64,000 nt of DNA from G963691885 sp963691885 (GTDB taxonomy: Bacteria > Pseudomonadota > Alphaproteobacteria > UBA8366 > Aestuariispiraceae). Positions 8,124 through 17,273 of this stretch are shown one piece after another. Below the pieces are notes generated by a model that ran no database searches, was not told where the DNA came from, and worked only from the letters and a program-made list of their open reading frames with translations. Positions within the stretch are counted from its first letter, which is position 1; the number at the start of each line of letters is the position of its first letter. The position numbers and the translations under genes are program-made. The stretch spans positions 3,968,001 through 4,032,000 of the forward strand of contig OY829843.1 of the NCBI GenBank assembly GCA_963691885.1, written 5' to 3'.

Positions 8124-10124
8124 TCAGATATCAATCTCTTCGACGAAATGGGCGTTTTGTTGAATGAACTGAAAACGTAGCTCCGGTTTTTTGCCCATTA
8201 ACGTGTCGACCATGCCAGAGGTGCGACGGGATTCTTCCAACTCATCCTCATTGGCGCGGTTGGGGATCTTGACCTGCAGAAGGATGCGTTTGGCCGGATC
8301 CATTGTGGTTTCCCGCAATTGATGCGGTGGCATCTCGCCCAACCCTTTAAATCGGCTGATATCGACCTTGGCGTTTGCCTTGAACTCTGACTTCAGCTTG
8401 GCATCCTTGTCGTCATCATCCTTGGCATAGACCGTTTTGCCGCCCTGGCTGAGCCGATAAAGCGGCGGAACCGCGAGATACAGGTGGCCCGTTTCAATCA
8501 GGCCCGCCATTTCGCGGTAGAAGAAGGTCATCAAGAGGGACGCAATATGGGCGCCGTCGACATCGGCATCGGTCATAATGATCACCCGCTCATAGCGCAG
8601 GGAATCAACCTTGAAGTCTGAGCGTGTGCCACAACCAAGGGCCTGAACCAGATCCTTCAGTTCCTGGTTGCCCTGCAATTTGTCTGCGCTGGCACTGGCG
8701 ACGTTCAGGATTTTTCCGCGCAGGGGCAGGATCGCCTGAACCTTGCGGTCGCGAGCCTGTTTGGCGGAACCGCCAGCGGAATCCCCCTCCACCAGGAAGA
8801 TCTCTGTCCCTTCCGGATCACTGCTGGTGCAATCCGCGAGTTTGCCCGGCAGCCGCAGCTTGCGCGTCGGTGTTTTGCGTTTCAGTTCTTTCTGCTGTTT
8901 GCGCTTCAGACGTTCGTCCACGCGTTCCAACACCCGTTCCAGCAGGTCATTGGCCGATGCGGGGTCCTCTGCCAGCCAATGGTCAAAGCGGTCTTTGACG
9001 GCGGTTTCCACCAGCTTGCCAGCCTCAGGGGAGGCCAGCTTTTCCTTAGTCTGTCCCTGGAACTGCGGATCTGGAATGAAGACGGACAGCAGGGCGGATG
9101 CTTCGCCCACAACATCATCGGCCGTGATCTGTGCCGCGCGTTTATTGCCCACCAACTCGCCATAAGCCTTGAGCGAGCGGGAAAGCGCACCCCGCAGGCC
9201 CGCCTCATGGCTGCCACCCTGGGGTGTCGGGACGGTGTTGCAATAGGAATTGACGAAACCCTCGCCATCCAGTGGCCAGTGCACGGCCCATTCCACCCGG
9301 CCAATACCGTCATCGGACTTCATTTCGCCGAAGAAGGCCCGTGGTGTCACCGTTGGACGCTGGGCGAGAGAGGCCATCAGGTAATCCCGCAAACCGCCCG
9401 GAAAATGCAGCTGTGCTTTTTCCGGGATGTCGCCTTCCGGTCGATCCTTCAAAAGGGCAGGGTCACAGATCCAGCGGATCTCCACGCCTTTGAAAAGATA
9501 AGCCTTGGAACGCGCCATCCGAAACAGGCGATAGGGCTTGAATTTCAGATTGGCCCCGAAAATGTCGGCATCTGGCGTGAAGGTAACACTGGTGCCACGC
9601 CGATTGCTGATTTCCCCCATCAGGGTCAGTTTGGTGGTCGGGACGCCGCGCGAATATTCCTGTCGATAGAGTTTGCGGTCGCGCGCCACTTCAATCACCA
9701 GATGATCGGAAAGTGCGTTCACGACCGAAATACCGACACCGTGCAGACCGCCCGACGTTGCATATGCCTTGCCGGAGAATTTGCCGCCCGAATGCAGGGT
9801 CGTGAGAATCACCTCCAGCGCTGACTTGTCCTTGTATTTTGGATGCGGGTCGATCGGAATGCCGCGCCCGTTGTCACGAATGGTGATTGAGCCATCCGTC
9901 TTCATTTCCAGCTCAATACGACTGGCATGGCCGGCCACGGCCTCATCCATCGCGTTATCGAGGACCTCCGCGACCAGATGGTGCAGGGCGCGTTCGTCCG
10001 TGCCACCGATATACATACCGGGGCGATGACGGACGGGTTCCAGCCCCTCTAGAACCTCAATATCCTTGGCGGAATAGGTCCCGTCGGAGAGGTCAGCGGC
10101 TGTGTTCTGGAATAAATCGCTCAT
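8124..10124 (-). CDS. parE: DNA topoisomerase IV subunit B
   Basis: This 666-residue protein is the ATPase/TOPRIM subunit of topoisomerase IV, which decatenates daughter chromosomes together with ParC. The N-terminal GHKL ATPase shows VLDNAMDEAVAG, IRDNGRGIPID and GGLHGVGISVVNALS. The TOPRIM domain shows FLVEGDSAGGSAKQAR and MTDADVDGAHIASLL, and the C-terminal end is typical (KGLGEMPPHQLRETTMDPA). The short transducer region and the PIDPHPKYKDKSALEVILT segment fit ParE rather than GyrB, which is usually longer. It is a single gene facing the yciA-like gene, with its own terminator. Confidence 0.93.
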   Translation of the reverse strand: MSDLFQNTAADLSDGTYSAKDIEVLEGLEPVRHRPGMYIGGTDERALHHLVAEVLDNAMDEAVAGHASRIELEMKTDGSITIRDNGRGIPIDPHPKYKDKSALEVILTTLHSGGKFSGKAYATSGGLHGVGISVVNALSDHLVIEVARDRKLYRQEYSRGVPTTKLTLMGEISNRRGTSVTFTPDADIFGANLKFKPYRLFRMARSKAYLFKGVEIRWICDPALLKDRPEGDIPEKAQLHFPGGLRDYLMASLAQRPTVTPRAFFGEMKSDDGIGRVEWAVHWPLDGEGFVNSYCNTVPTPQGGSHEAGLRGALSRSLKAYGELVGNKRAAQITADDVVGEASALLSVFIPDPQFQGQTKEKLASPEAGKLVETAVKDRFDHWLAEDPASANDLLERVLERVDERLKRKQQKELKRKTPTRKLRLPGKLADCTSSDPEGTEIFLVEGDSAGGSAKQARDRKVQAILPLRGKILNVASASADKLQGNQELKDLVQALGCGTRSDFKVDSLRYERVIIMTDADVDGAHIASLLMTFFYREMAGLIETGHLYLAVPPLYRLSQGGKTVYAKDDDDKDAKLKSEFKANAKVDISRFKGLGEMPPHQLRETTMDPAKRILLQVKIPNRANEDELEESRRTSGMVDTLMGKKPELRFQFIQQNAHFVEEIDI

Positions 10125-10261
10125 ACCCGCAGTATAACCGCGTCCCCCGGCCTCAACAAGCGTATCAAGGGGGTGTAAAGCATCTCAAATACCAGATGTT
10201 GTGGATAGATGGTGTTTCCTGATTTAAGCTACGCCTACCCCAAATCTCTTAAGAGGATCAA

Positions 10262-10663
10262 ATGAGCCAAGAAAACAGCCCCAGAGGCAGCCTTTCCCTG
10301 CGCACACTTGCCATGCCCGCTGACACCAATCCGGCGGGGGATGTGTTTGGGGGCTGGGTGCTGGCCCAGATGGATATTGCAGGCGGGATTGAGGCCCGGG
10401 CCCGGGCCAAAGGCCGCGTCGCAACGGTAGCTGTTGACGGGATGATTTTTCACATGCCGGTCTTTGTTGGCGATGTTGTGTGCTGCTATGCCGATATCGT
10501 GAAGACCGGTCGTACCTCAATTACGGTACATATTGAAACATGGGTCACCCGCGACGGAACGAGTGACCGGATTAAAGTGACGGCGGGTGAGTTTACCTAC
10601 GTGCATATTGGTGAGGACCGCAGACCGACACCTTTGCCCGACTCTGCAAAGACAGCCGGCTGA
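10262..10663 (+). CDS. YciA-type acyl-CoA thioesterase
   Basis: This 133-residue hotdog-fold protein carries the signature LAMPADTNPAGDVFGGWVLAQMD, in which asparagine and aspartate line the thioester site, and the downstream VAVDGMIFHMPVFVGDVVCCY. YciA enzymes hydrolyse a broad range of acyl-CoA esters and act as hexamers in the cytoplasm. AAGAGG lies just before the ATG. It is divergent from parE; the next gene follows 21 bases after its stop, so a short operon with the exported protein is likely. Confidence 0.88.
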   Translation: MSQENSPRGSLSLRTLAMPADTNPAGDVFGGWVLAQMDIAGGIEARARAKGRVATVAVDGMIFHMPVFVGDVVCCYADIVKTGRTSITVHIETWVTRDGTSDRIKVTAGEFTYVHIGEDRRPTPLPDSAKTAG

Positions 10664-10684
10664 AGAACCTGAAGGGGATTGAAA

Positions 10685-11077
10685 ATGGGACGCTGGATTA
10701 AACGCAACGGAACCTTCGCTGCAATGGTTGCAGCCGGTTTTATCACCGTTGGTTCGACGGGTGCCTCCCTGGCCGGGCAGGCCAAAATCGTCAATGTAGA
10801 GATCCGAAAGAGCGGCGACAGCTACCGCGTTGACGTGACACTGCGGCACGGGGATGAAGGCTGGGACCATTATGCCAATGCCTGGGAGGTTTTGACCCCG
10901 GATGGTCAGACCCTTGGTCTGAGGACGCTTTACCACCCCCATGTTGAGGAACAACCCTTTACGCGTTCGCTGTCGGGTATAAAAATTCCCGATGGCTTGA
11001 GCGAAATTGTTGTTCGGGCCTCTGATTCTGTTCATGGTTGGAATCCAGAAACAGTAACTGTCGCTGTACCGCGTTAA
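10685..11077 (+). CDS. Small exported protein of unknown function
   Basis: I do not recognise a named family. The 130-residue product has a basic start (MGRWIKRNG), a hydrophobic stretch rich in Ala, Val and Gly, and a plausible signal-peptidase site after GASLAG, so a mature periplasmic protein of about 100 residues is likely. The mature part is beta-rich in appearance (IVNVEIRKSGDSYRVDVTL, HYANAWEVLTPDGQTLG), consistent with a small immunoglobulin-like or beta-sandwich domain. The ATG at 10685 follows AAGGGG by nine bases. It lies between the thioesterase and threonine aldolase genes on the same strand. Confidence 0.7.
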   Translation: MGRWIKRNGTFAAMVAAGFITVGSTGASLAGQAKIVNVEIRKSGDSYRVDVTLRHGDEGWDHYANAWEVLTPDGQTLGLRTLYHPHVEEQPFTRSLSGIKIPDGLSEIVVRASDSVHGWNPETVTVAVPR

Positions 11078-11116
11078 GCCCTGTGAAGGGCGCTCCTAAA
11101 AGGTAAGGCCCTCCAG

Positions 11117-12166
11117 ATGTATGCCAATATGAATACGAGAACCGCTGCTGCGGGAAAAATCGCCGATTTCCGAAGCGATACTGTAACAGTACCGGGAGAG
11201 GGCATGCGGGACGCCATGGCGACAGCGGCTGTGGGCGATGACGTCTATGGGGAAGACCCCACGGTTACGGCGTTGGAAGACGCTGTTGCGACGCGCATGG
11301 GAAAAGCGGCTGGCCTGTTCCTGCCATCTGGAACCCAAAGCAATCTGGCCGGCATTCTCAGCCATTGCGGGCGCGGGGAAGAAATGATCTCCGGCAAAGA
11401 CTATCACGTCTATAAATATGAGGCGGGTGGGGCGGCAACACTTGGCGGCGTTGTGTCCTATACAATCCCACCGGAAGAGGATGGCTCCCTTGACCCGGCA
11501 GCTGTTACAGCCGCGATCAAACCTGATGACAGCCATTTTGCGATTTCGCGGCTGCTTTGCCTGGAGAACACCCATAATGGCAAGGCGATTCCCTTGGCGG
11601 GTCTGCAGGCCCCGGCCAGTGCTGCACGCGAGCACGGCTTGTCCGTCCACCTGGATGGCGCCCGTATCTTTAATGCTGCAGTCGCCCTGAAGATAGCACC
11701 CGCTGATCTGGTTGCACCGGTCGACAGTGTTTCTGTCTGTTTGTCCAAGGGGTTAGGTGCACCAGTTGGGTCGGTCCTTGTTGGACCCGAAGACCTGATC
11801 ACCCGTGCGCGACGCTGGCGGAAAATGCTTGGCGGTGGGATGCGTCAGGCAGGCGTTCTTGCGGCGGCTGGCCTGCATGCGCTGGAAAACCACGTTGATC
11901 GTCTGGCTGACGACCATGCGCGGGCGAAAGCACTGGCAGAGGGTTTGGCAGACCTGCCGCTGAATGTGGATCCGGCCAAAGTCTCAACGAATATGGTCTA
12001 CTCACATCCTGCAGAAGAAGATCATGCGGCCTTGTCTGTGTTTATGAAAGAACGCGGCATCATCATCGGTGGCGGCATGCCGGTCCGTATGGTGGTTCAT
12101 CTTGATCTGGATGACGGCGACATTGACCGTACCATTGATGCGTTCCGGGCTTTCTATTCGAACTGA
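11117..12166 (+). CDS. ltaE: Low-specificity L-threonine aldolase
   Basis: This 349-residue PLP enzyme cleaves threonine or allo-threonine to glycine and acetaldehyde. The family signature DFRSDTVTVPGEGMRDAM is at the N-terminus, and the PLP lysine lies in SVCLSKGLGAPVGSVLVG. The segments DDVYGEDPTVTALED and FLPSGTQSNL are standard. AAAGGTAAGG stands upstream of the ATG at 11117; a second ATG at 11129 could also serve. It follows the exported-protein gene by 39 bases. Confidence 0.9.
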   Translation: MYANMNTRTAAAGKIADFRSDTVTVPGEGMRDAMATAAVGDDVYGEDPTVTALEDAVATRMGKAAGLFLPSGTQSNLAGILSHCGRGEEMISGKDYHVYKYEAGGAATLGGVVSYTIPPEEDGSLDPAAVTAAIKPDDSHFAISRLLCLENTHNGKAIPLAGLQAPASAAREHGLSVHLDGARIFNAAVALKIAPADLVAPVDSVSVCLSKGLGAPVGSVLVGPEDLITRARRWRKMLGGGMRQAGVLAAAGLHALENHVDRLADDHARAKALAEGLADLPLNVDPAKVSTNMVYSHPAEEDHAALSVFMKERGIIIGGGMPVRMVVHLDLDDGDIDRTIDAFRAFYSN

Positions 12167-12203
12167 GATTTGCGCAATGGTCTGGCTGTCTTCGACAACC
12201 GCC

Positions 12204-12692
12204 TTACATGGCGACGTCGAAACAATCGTCGGACAGGGTTTCCTTGGCGCGGGCCAGCGTTTCTTCTGACACTTTCATCACCGCGTCATTCTTGGCCAAG
12301 GCGACCATCAGGCCGTCCATTGTTTCTTTCTTCAAGAATGTCGGCATCAAGTCAGGGCCGCCAACCAGAGATGCTGTCAGTTCTGCGGTTAAGGCGTTGG
12401 CGGAAACAAAACCCATGGATCGACCGGCAAAGGCGCGTTCCTCAATCTCGTCGCATCCGACAATCACCGGGGATTCGTGCCGTGTGTCCCCGACGATCCT
12501 GTTGTAGAGCCGGGAAACCACGGTCCGGTTGCCCTCGATCGCCTGAATGAAATGGTTCTGGGTCATGATCAACTGGCCGCACAGCTCCATTCGCTCGTTC
12601 TTGCGACGCGCTGTTTCAAAGATCTTCCACAATTCTCCGAATTCGAAGTCCCGGGCGATCTTGCTGAAATATGTGAGCCTAATTTCCCTCAT
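12204..12692 (-). CDS. BLUF-domain (blue-light, FAD) protein
   Basis: This 162-residue protein fits the BLUF fold. The three flavin-pocket residues are present with exactly the spacing of AppA (Tyr21, Asn45, Gln63): Tyr8 in RLTYFS, Asn32 in RRKNERMELCGQL and Gln50 in HFIQAIEGN. The position of AppA Trp104 is Arg91 here (AFAGRSMGF), while the Met106 equivalent is kept as Met93. After the domain, about 60 residues are probably helical. With no output domain it is a short BLUF protein that would act through a partner. No Shine-Dalgarno is seen before the ATG at 12692. It is convergent with threonine aldolase. Confidence 0.8.
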   Translation of the reverse strand: MREIRLTYFSKIARDFEFGELWKIFETARRKNERMELCGQLIMTQNHFIQAIEGNRTVVSRLYNRIVGDTRHESPVIVGCDEIEERAFAGRSMGFVSANALTAELTASLVGGPDLMPTFLKKETMDGLMVALAKNDAVMKVSEETLARAKETLSDDCFDVAM

Positions 12693-12783
12693 AAGGGGAG
12701 ATTACGGTGGAATGGTTACGAAATCGTTAGCAAGAAATGACCAATTGCTAAGTTTTGCGGTACTCTGAAATGCGAAACATGAA

Positions 12784-12811
12784 AAAGGGCCGGCAATATT
12801 GCCGACCCTTT
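12784..12811 (-). terminator. Intrinsic terminator of glnA
   Basis: Arms AAAGGG-CGGCAAT and ATTGCCG-CCCTTT form a long hairpin with one mismatch, 27 bases past the glnA stop. On the reverse strand it ends in a run of five T. Confidence 0.8.
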
Positions 12812-12837
12812 AACCTTTTCATCCGTCCTGAGAGAAA

Positions 12838-14247
12838 TCAGGAGGAATAGTACATGTCGAATTCGACCGGATGGGTTGTGTGCTCCAGGCGGTACACTTC
12901 TTCCCATTTCAGTTCCAGATAACCGTCGATCATCTCATCGGTCATCACGCCACCGGCTTTCAGGAAGTCGCGGTCTGCGTCGAGCGATTCAAGTGCTTCA
13001 CGAAGCGAGCCACAAACCTGTGGAACCTCTGCCAGTTCTTCTGGGGGCAGGTCGTACAGATCCTTGTCCATCGGCTCACCCGGATGGATCTTGTTCTGGA
13101 TACCGTCAAGACCGGCCATCAGCATCGATGTATAAGCGAGATACGGGTTCGCAGTCGCATCCGGGAAGCGAACTTCAACACGTTTGCCAGGAGCGCTGGA
13201 AACGAACGGAATACGACAGGAAGCAGAACGGTTGCGGGCGGAATAGGCCAGCAGAACCGGTGCTTCGAAGCCCGGGATCAAGCGCTTGTAGCTGTTGGTC
13301 GACGGGTTGGTGAAGGCGTTCAGTGCCTTGGCATGCTTGATGATACCGCCGATGTAGAACAGGCACATTTCGCTGAGATCGGCATAGCCGGATCCTGCGA
13401 ACTGGTTTTTGCCGTCTTTCCAGATCGACTGGTGGCAGTGCATGCCGGAACCGTTATCCCCAACAATCGGCTTTGGCATGAAGGTTGCGGTTTTGCCATA
13501 AGCATGGGCGACCATGTGGGTACAATACTTGTAGATCTGCATGGCGTCACCGGTGGTAACCAGCTTGCCGTATTTCAGACCAAGTTCGTGCTGGGACGGG
13601 GCAACCTCATGGTGATGCTTCTCCATATCGAGGCCCATTTCGGTCATTACGGTGACCATTTCGGCGCGCATGTCCTGACCGGAATCGACCGGTGCTACCG
13701 GGAAGTAACCGCCTTTTGGACCCGGACGGTGACCCGTGTTGCCACCTTCGAAGTCTGCATAGGAGTTGTAAGGACCTTCTTCAGAGTCGACTTTGTAGGC
13801 CATGTGGTTCTGGCTGGTATCCCATTTGGCGTCATCAAACACGAAGAATTCAGCTTCCGGGCCGAAGAATGCGGTGTCGCCGATACCGAGTGACTCCATG
13901 TATGCGAGGCCTTTTTTGGCGATCGAACGCGGGTCACGGTCATAGGGCTGACCAGAGGACGGCTCGTAAACGTCACAGAACAGGACCAGGGTAGGCTGCG
14001 CTGTGAACGGGTCCATGACTGCTGTTTCCAGATCCGGTTTCAGGATCATGTCGGACTCATTGATGGCTTTCCAACCAGCAATCGAAGAACCATCGAACAT
14101 GATGCCTTCGGTCAGCATGTCTTCATCAACTGTCGTTACATACTGTGCGGTGTGCTGCCACTTGCCGCGCGGATCGGTAAAACGGAAATCGACGTATTTG
14201 ACGTCGTTTTCCTCAATCATTTTCATTACGGTTTGTACGTCTGACAT
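12838..14247 (-). CDS. glnA: Glutamine synthetase type I
   Basis: This 469-residue protein is the dodecameric glutamine synthetase that joins ammonia to glutamate with ATP. Seen are MFDGSSIAGWKAINESDM, the ATP/metal region EVAPSQHELGLKYG, and the adenylylation loop with the tyrosine in MDKDLYDLPPEEL near residue 398. The tyrosine implies control by GlnE. It follows glnB on the same strand across 93 bases, the standard alphaproteobacterial arrangement, and ends in a strong terminator. Confidence 0.95.
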   Translation of the reverse strand: MSDVQTVMKMIEENDVKYVDFRFTDPRGKWQHTAQYVTTVDEDMLTEGIMFDGSSIAGWKAINESDMILKPDLETAVMDPFTAQPTLVLFCDVYEPSSGQPYDRDPRSIAKKGLAYMESLGIGDTAFFGPEAEFFVFDDAKWDTSQNHMAYKVDSEEGPYNSYADFEGGNTGHRPGPKGGYFPVAPVDSGQDMRAEMVTVMTEMGLDMEKHHHEVAPSQHELGLKYGKLVTTGDAMQIYKYCTHMVAHAYGKTATFMPKPIVGDNGSGMHCHQSIWKDGKNQFAGSGYADLSEMCLFYIGGIIKHAKALNAFTNPSTNSYKRLIPGFEAPVLLAYSARNRSASCRIPFVSSAPGKRVEVRFPDATANPYLAYTSMLMAGLDGIQNKIHPGEPMDKDLYDLPPEELAEVPQVCGSLREALESLDADRDFLKAGGVMTDEMIDGYLELKWEEVYRLEHTTHPVEFDMYYSS

Positions 14248-14340
14248 GTTAGCCTCATCCTTTATATTCTAGCTACTCAACTAAACCCGACCGGTGCCTG
14301 GAAGGGCCGTCCCGAAAGGCGGCGAGGGCACCGGAACACT

Positions 14341-14679
14341 TCACACAGCTTCCGGACCGCGCTCTCCAGTCCGAATGCGAATGACTTCATCAATGGTGCT
14401 GACAAAGATTTTGCCGTCACCAATGCGCCCTGTCTGCGCGGCGCTCTGAATGGCTTCTACAGCCCGTTCCGTCAAGGCGTCTTCCAGCACCACTTCGAGA
14501 CGCACCTTTGGAAGAAAATCAACGACATATTCGGCACCGCGATACAATTCTGTGTGGCCCTTCTGCCGGCCAAAGCCTTTTGCTTCTGTAACGGTAATGC
14601 CCTGGATACCCACTTCATGCAGCGCTTCTTTCACCTCGTCCAATTTGAACGGTTTGATGATCGCTTCAATTTTTTTCAT
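14341..14679 (-). CDS. glnB: Nitrogen regulatory protein PII
   Basis: This 112-residue PII trimer subunit reports glutamine and 2-oxoglutarate levels to GlnE, NtrB and others. The T-loop uridylylation tyrosine is Tyr51 in HTELYRGAEYVVDF, and the B-loop is QTGRIGDGKIFV. The start is the ATG at 14679 (MKKIEAIIKPFKLDEVKEAL); the frame is open 25 codons further upstream, but that part is not conserved PII sequence. It is the first gene of glnB-glnA and lies about 190 bases downstream of a sigma-54 type promoter. Confidence 0.95.
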   Translation of the reverse strand: MKKIEAIIKPFKLDEVKEALHEVGIQGITVTEAKGFGRQKGHTELYRGAEYVVDFLPKVRLEVVLEDALTERAVEAIQSAAQTGRIGDGKIFVSTIDEVIRIRTGERGPEAV

Positions 14680-14871
14680 CCCATGATCCTGTTCTTTGTT
14701 TCTGACTATCAGAAAGGCGGTAGTTGTGGTGCATCGAACGGGACCATCTGTCATTCCCCTCTGTGACAGCGCCTGACAGTGTGATCAGGTGCGCAGTAAG
14801 GTGGAGCCAGCTGTTCCCATTTCCAGTCATGATTTTGCGATACCTAAAACCCGAACTGTTCAACGGCCATT

Positions 14872-14887
14872 TGCAGCGGTCATGCCA
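14872..14887 (-). promoter_or_regulatory. Sigma-54 promoter of glnB-glnA
   Basis: On the reverse strand TGGCATGACCGCTGCA matches the -24/-12 consensus (TGGCACG, four bases, TTGCA) at all but two positions, with the invariant GG and GC at the right distance. It lies about 190 bases before the glnB start. NtrC control is the usual arrangement for this promoter and is inferred here. Confidence 0.7.
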
Positions 14888-14988
14888 GTTTGCACGCCCG
14901 CATAAGACGTTGAAAATAATGGATTATTATTGCATATGAACAAACGGTTGCTGAAAAAATGCACAAAAATTATGCAGATGCACAAAAT

Positions 14989-16170
14989 TTAATCTGTGAT
15001 GCCGTTTTTGTTCAGGGTTTCGCCGATCCGACTGATCGCTTTTTTGATATTTTCCAGCGAGTTTGCGTAAGACACGCGGATGTAGCCTTCGCCATAAAGT
15101 CCAAAGCTTGTACCCGCAATCGTTGCAATCCCGGCTTCGTTCAGAAACAGGTCCTGGGCGTCAGCTGAACTCAGTCCGGTCTTGGTGATGTTTGGAAAGG
15201 TGTAGAACGCCCCGCCCGGTGTGACACAGGAAAATCCCGGAAGATCATTCAGCATTCTGACGGTTTCACCGCGCCGTTGATCGAAGGCAGCAACCATGGC
15301 CTCTGCTTCGTCCTGAGGCCCTTGAAGGGCGGCCAGACCGGCGAACTGCGCAGAAGCGTTCACGCAGGAATGACAGTTGATGGCCAGTCGTGTCGCGGTC
15401 GGGGCCAGGCTCTCTGGCCAGACGGCATACCCCATTCGCCATCCGGTCATGGCATAGGTTTTTGACCAGCCGTCGAGCATGATCAGACGGTCCGCGAGGT
15501 CCGGATAGGTCAGCATGCTTTTGTGTTTGCGCCCGTCATAGAGCATGCGGCTGTAAATTTCGTCGGAGAGAATGGCGACCTCAGGAAAATCTGCCAACCC
15601 TTTGACAAGTTTGTCCATTTCCTCTTCGGCGGTGACGCCCCCCGTCGGATTGGCCGGGGAATTGATGATGATGAGCCGTGTCTTTTCGGTAATGCGGGAC
15701 AGAACTTCATCAGCTGAAAAACCGAAACCGTCTCTCTCCAACAGGGGAAGGGGGACTGCTTTTGCGCCGGAATATTCAATGACGGAGCGATAGATTGGAA
15801 AACCCGGATCGGGATAGATGATCTCTGCCCCGGGCTCCCCGAACATCATAATGGCGAAGAACATGGTCACTTTGCCGCCGGGTACCACGACCACGCGATC
15901 GGGTGAAACCTCTACCCCCTGCCGGGCCAGGATTTCGGCGCTCACGGCTTCCCGAAGCGGAACAATGCCGTTTGCGGGTGTATAACCGTGATGCCCGTCG
16001 CGCAGGGCTTTCACGGCCGCTTCAACAATATGGTCCGGCGTCGGAAAATCCGGTTGTCCGATTCCCAGGTTGATGATGTCGCGACCCTGGGCTTGCAATG
16101 CGCCGGCACGGGCCAGAACATCAAAAGCGGTCTCGGTTCCCAACCGTGTGAGATTTTCCGCAAGTTGCAT
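14989..16170 (-). CDS. PLP-dependent aminotransferase, class I/II
   Basis: This 393-residue aminotransferase of the aspartate-aminotransferase fold shows INLGIGQPDFPTPDHI at the N-terminus, IINSPANPTGGV (the asparagine binds PLP), SDEIYSRMLYDG, and the PLP lysine in LDGWSKTYAMTGWRMGYAV. The arginine that binds substrate carboxylate is in YIRVSYANSLENI. It would transfer an amino group from an amino acid to 2-oxoglutarate; the substrate is not certain (aspartate or an aromatic or branched amino acid). The ATG at 16170 has AGGGGAG seven bases upstream. It is monocistronic. Confidence 0.87.
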   Translation of the reverse strand: MQLAENLTRLGTETAFDVLARAGALQAQGRDIINLGIGQPDFPTPDHIVEAAVKALRDGHHGYTPANGIVPLREAVSAEILARQGVEVSPDRVVVVPGGKVTMFFAIMMFGEPGAEIIYPDPGFPIYRSVIEYSGAKAVPLPLLERDGFGFSADEVLSRITEKTRLIIINSPANPTGGVTAEEEMDKLVKGLADFPEVAILSDEIYSRMLYDGRKHKSMLTYPDLADRLIMLDGWSKTYAMTGWRMGYAVWPESLAPTATRLAINCHSCVNASAQFAGLAALQGPQDEAEAMVAAFDQRRGETVRMLNDLPGFSCVTPGGAFYTFPNITKTGLSSADAQDLFLNEAGIATIAGTSFGLYGEGYIRVSYANSLENIKKAISRIGETLNKNGITD

Positions 16171-16335
16171 TTCGTGTCTCCCCTCGATCAAAGCTGCGCT
16201 GGTGTTTCTGCATTCCAGTCAATGACCGGCTTGATACGGGGATTGGGCCATATTTCCAAGGTGTTTTCAGTGAAAAACGCATAGATCGACCTCTTGACCT
16301 ACCGGCAGGTGCGCCTTAAAAGCACGATCATTGCG

Positions 16336-16412
16336 GTGGGTGTAGCTCAGTTGGTTAGAGCGCCAGTTTGTGGCACTGGAGGTCGTGGGTTCAATTCCCA
16401 TCACTCACCCCA
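16336..16412 (+). tRNA. tRNA-His (GTG)
   Basis: A full cloverleaf of 77 bases: acceptor GTGGGTG/CACTCAC, anticodon arm CCAGT-TTGTGGC-ACTGG with anticodon GTG, T arm with GGTTCAATTCC, and encoded CCA. The G at 16335 can pair with the discriminator C, the extra G-1 special to tRNA-His. Confidence 0.95.
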
Positions 16413-16426
16413 TTTTCCCTTTGAGA

Positions 16427-16777
16427 TCATCGATCATTTTTCTGGTTGTTTTTCCAGTGCTGTCTCATTTTGTCTGAGTGGCCTTTTGCTGCGCGGTGAA
16501 TCATAGCGCCGACTGCCTCTCGCGTGCCTGAAACTGATTGTTCCAGATTGACAGCTGCTCGGATTGCAGCGCCGATGGCGGTCTGCTCCGCCGCCGTTGC
16601 ATACAGGTTGAGGGCGGTTCTCTTGACCTCATCCTTGTCCGCTTCAAGTTGTGCAAGCGTTTCGAGCAGCAGCTCTGAATATGATCCGTTCAGGGCTTTA
16701 GGCTTATTGTGTTGTTTTTGGTTTTCAACACTGGATTCCGTATCGAGCCCGAGGTCCGACTGTTTTGGAGAACGCAT
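16427..16777 (-). CDS. Hypothetical protein
   Basis: I do not recognise this 116-residue product. It is hydrophilic at the N-terminus, then helical and alanine-rich (VKRTALNLYATAAEQTAIGA, AIRAAVNLEQSVSGTREAVG), and ends in a basic segment (KMRQHWKNNQKNDR). A GGAG nine bases before the ATG supports translation. The helical, alanine-rich middle would suit a small phasin-like or coiled-coil protein, but this is only a shape argument. It faces tRNA-His and has no close partner on its strand. Confidence 0.5.
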   Translation of the reverse strand: MRSPKQSDLGLDTESSVENQKQHNKPKALNGSYSELLLETLAQLEADKDEVKRTALNLYATAAEQTAIGAAIRAAVNLEQSVSGTREAVGAMIHRAAKGHSDKMRQHWKNNQKNDR

Positions 16778-17273
16778 AAGTTTCGCTCCGTTTCTGAGTA
16801 TGTTTATTCAAAATGAATACTTAAAAAAATTGTTCGGCTCAGGTTTGTCGGCAAACAGCCAGATCCAGCAGTCAACGCGAACCCCCCGAATGGTCCTTAA
16901 TGATGACACCGTAATCTCTGATCGTTAATAAGGAGATAAGAACCATTCAAAAAAACAGCGATACAGGGCATACACTTAATCTCATCAGCCCCGTATCGCC
17001 GCAAGGTGCCCGAAGGTTCGGGCGGTTGGTCGATGATGCGTTTTACCCTGAAGGAATGTCACGACGGTTTCAGGCATGTGAAAAATCCGTGACATAAGGG
17101 TCTGGAACCTGAATGTGAGCAGGCGTGAATTGCCCTTCATGAATTTCTTCTCATGATACAATTTACAAGGAGTAGGAGGGGCTTACACCATCAAGACGCT
17201 GGCTTGTTCCTGCTCTTTCCATCTATCCTTTCAGCGTGGTTTAGCGCTGTCCTCTTTATTAAGGTCTTGTTTT
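16778..17273. other. Gene-free region before nnrDE
   Basis: About 500 bases with no gene I can support. It contains a short hairpin around 17010-17022 (CCGAA/TTCGG) and a purine-rich stretch (AAGGAGTAGGAGGGGC near 17168) that is not followed by a usable start. It may carry the promoter of the downstream gene or a small RNA; nothing decides this. Confidence 0.4.

Noticed and set aside
16778..17273. A possible small RNA or signal-recognition RNA gene in the 500-base spacer.
   Set aside because: No match to the conserved core sequence of 4.5S, 6S or tmRNA and only one short hairpin.
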